From the NCBI GenBank assembly GCA_022866585.1, contig JALHUP010000097.1:1-5516 (forward strand): a stretch of DNA of 5,516 nucleotides, given 5' to 3'. Each line of letters starts with the position of its first letter. Within the stretch, counting starts at the first letter, position 1. This document shows, one piece after another, positions 5,102 to 5,516 of the stretch. The DNA comes from Candidatus Zixiibacteriota bacterium (GTDB lineage: Bacteria; Zixibacteria; MSB-5A5; SM1-73). The notes under the pieces were generated by a model. That model saw only the letters and a program-made list of their open reading frames with translations. It had not been told where the DNA came from and did no database searches. Position numbers and translations under genes: made by a program.

Positions 5102-5516
5102 ATGAAAAACAAATTTGTTTTCCGGAACAAGGTTTTGCTAATCTTTTTTCTTACGCTTCCCTTCCTCCTTTTGGGTTTAAATATCTCTTCAGCTCAAGAG
5201 GCGGGGGAAGTTAAAGCTTTGGTCGATTCTTCAGCCCAAGCTCCCGCCTTACCCACAGATGTGGTGGCGAAGGATGCCCCCAATGATGGCGGACATGCTC
5301 TCGTGGTTAGCTGGAAACTTTCAGCGGATGATGGAGCGGGGAAAAAGAATGTGCTTTCATACGAGATACTGAGATCGGATAACCCTGATTCCGGATTTGT
5401 GGTTAGGGGATTGGTAGCGGCAGGAGTCAACAACTTCAATGATCAAGGAGGAAAAGAGGATGGGTCTGAGGATTATTTCCCCAACCAGAAGAATTATTAC
5501 TATCGGGTGAGGGCAA
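5102..5516 (+). CDS. Secreted fibronectin III protein, 3'-truncated
   Basis: This is the first 138 codons of a gene that continues past the window. AAGGAG at 5091-5096 lies 5 bases before the ATG, a strong start. Residues 1-31 form a signal peptide: basic residues to K10, hydrophobic 11-26, and a cut after SSA before Q32. There is no lipobox cysteine. A fibronectin III domain starts near residue 51. Over 40 residues beginning at V54, 26 are identical to the FN3 of the gene at 1357, including PND, SADDG and YEILRS; W71 and Y87 are core positions. The loop before YYYRVRA at the truncated end is several residues longer than in the paralogue. Whether a membrane helix and a DUF6754-like domain follow cannot be seen. 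It is probably the next member of the locus, under its own control or joined by read-through across the 232-base repeat-rich gap. Confidence 0.9.
   Translation, partial: MKNKFVFRNKVLLIFFLTLPFLLLGLNISSAQEAGEVKALVDSSAQAPALPTDVVAKDAPNDGGHALVVSWKLSADDGAGKKNVLSYEILRSDNPDSGFVVRGLVAAGVNNFNDQGGKEDGSEDYFPNQKNYYYRVRA

Noticed and set aside
5194..5439. 81-codon open frame on the minus strand
   Set aside because: It is antisense to the second FN3 gene, which has a strong ribosome binding site, a signal peptide and a recognisable FN3 domain.

Overview
The window looks like chromosomal DNA from an uncultivated bacterium of moderate GC. I recall similar gene sets from Chloroflexota (Anaerolineae) and from candidate phyla such as WOR-3, but no rRNA or other marker gene here settles the lineage. 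All genes lie on the + strand.

Layout. Positions 1-1008 hold the 3' part of a soluble protein with a barrel-sandwich (lipoyl-like) region and a C-terminal KOW/SH3-like region; its 5' end lies outside the window. Positions 1009-1356 hold no convincing gene. They carry a good sigma-70-type promoter, an inverted pair of REP-like hairpins (REPIN-like) and an intrinsic terminator placed just ahead of the next gene. Then follow four genes: 1357-2607, a secreted fibronectin III domain, a membrane helix, a large cytoplasmic domain that I believe is DUF6754, and a second membrane helix; 2620-3261, a six-helix membrane protein; 3329-4198, an extracytoplasmic domain held between two membrane helices; and 4213-4869, a second six-helix membrane protein. 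After a 232-base gap rich in nonamer repeats, a second secreted fibronectin III protein starts at 5102 and runs off the end.

How the genes may work together. Close spacing, shared strand and complementary topology suggest one envelope complex: two multi-spanning proteins, two doubly anchored proteins with soluble domains on opposite sides of the membrane, and at least two proteins presenting related FN3 domains outside. The soluble first protein may be a cytoplasmic partner. I recognise these proteins as a recurring set of hypothetical proteins, but I know of no established function and assign none.

Three intergenic gaps carry three different kinds of short repeat: REP-like hairpins, heptads and nonamers. 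The promoter, roughly 240-base leader and terminator before the FN3/DUF6754 gene could be a transcription attenuator or an independent small RNA.
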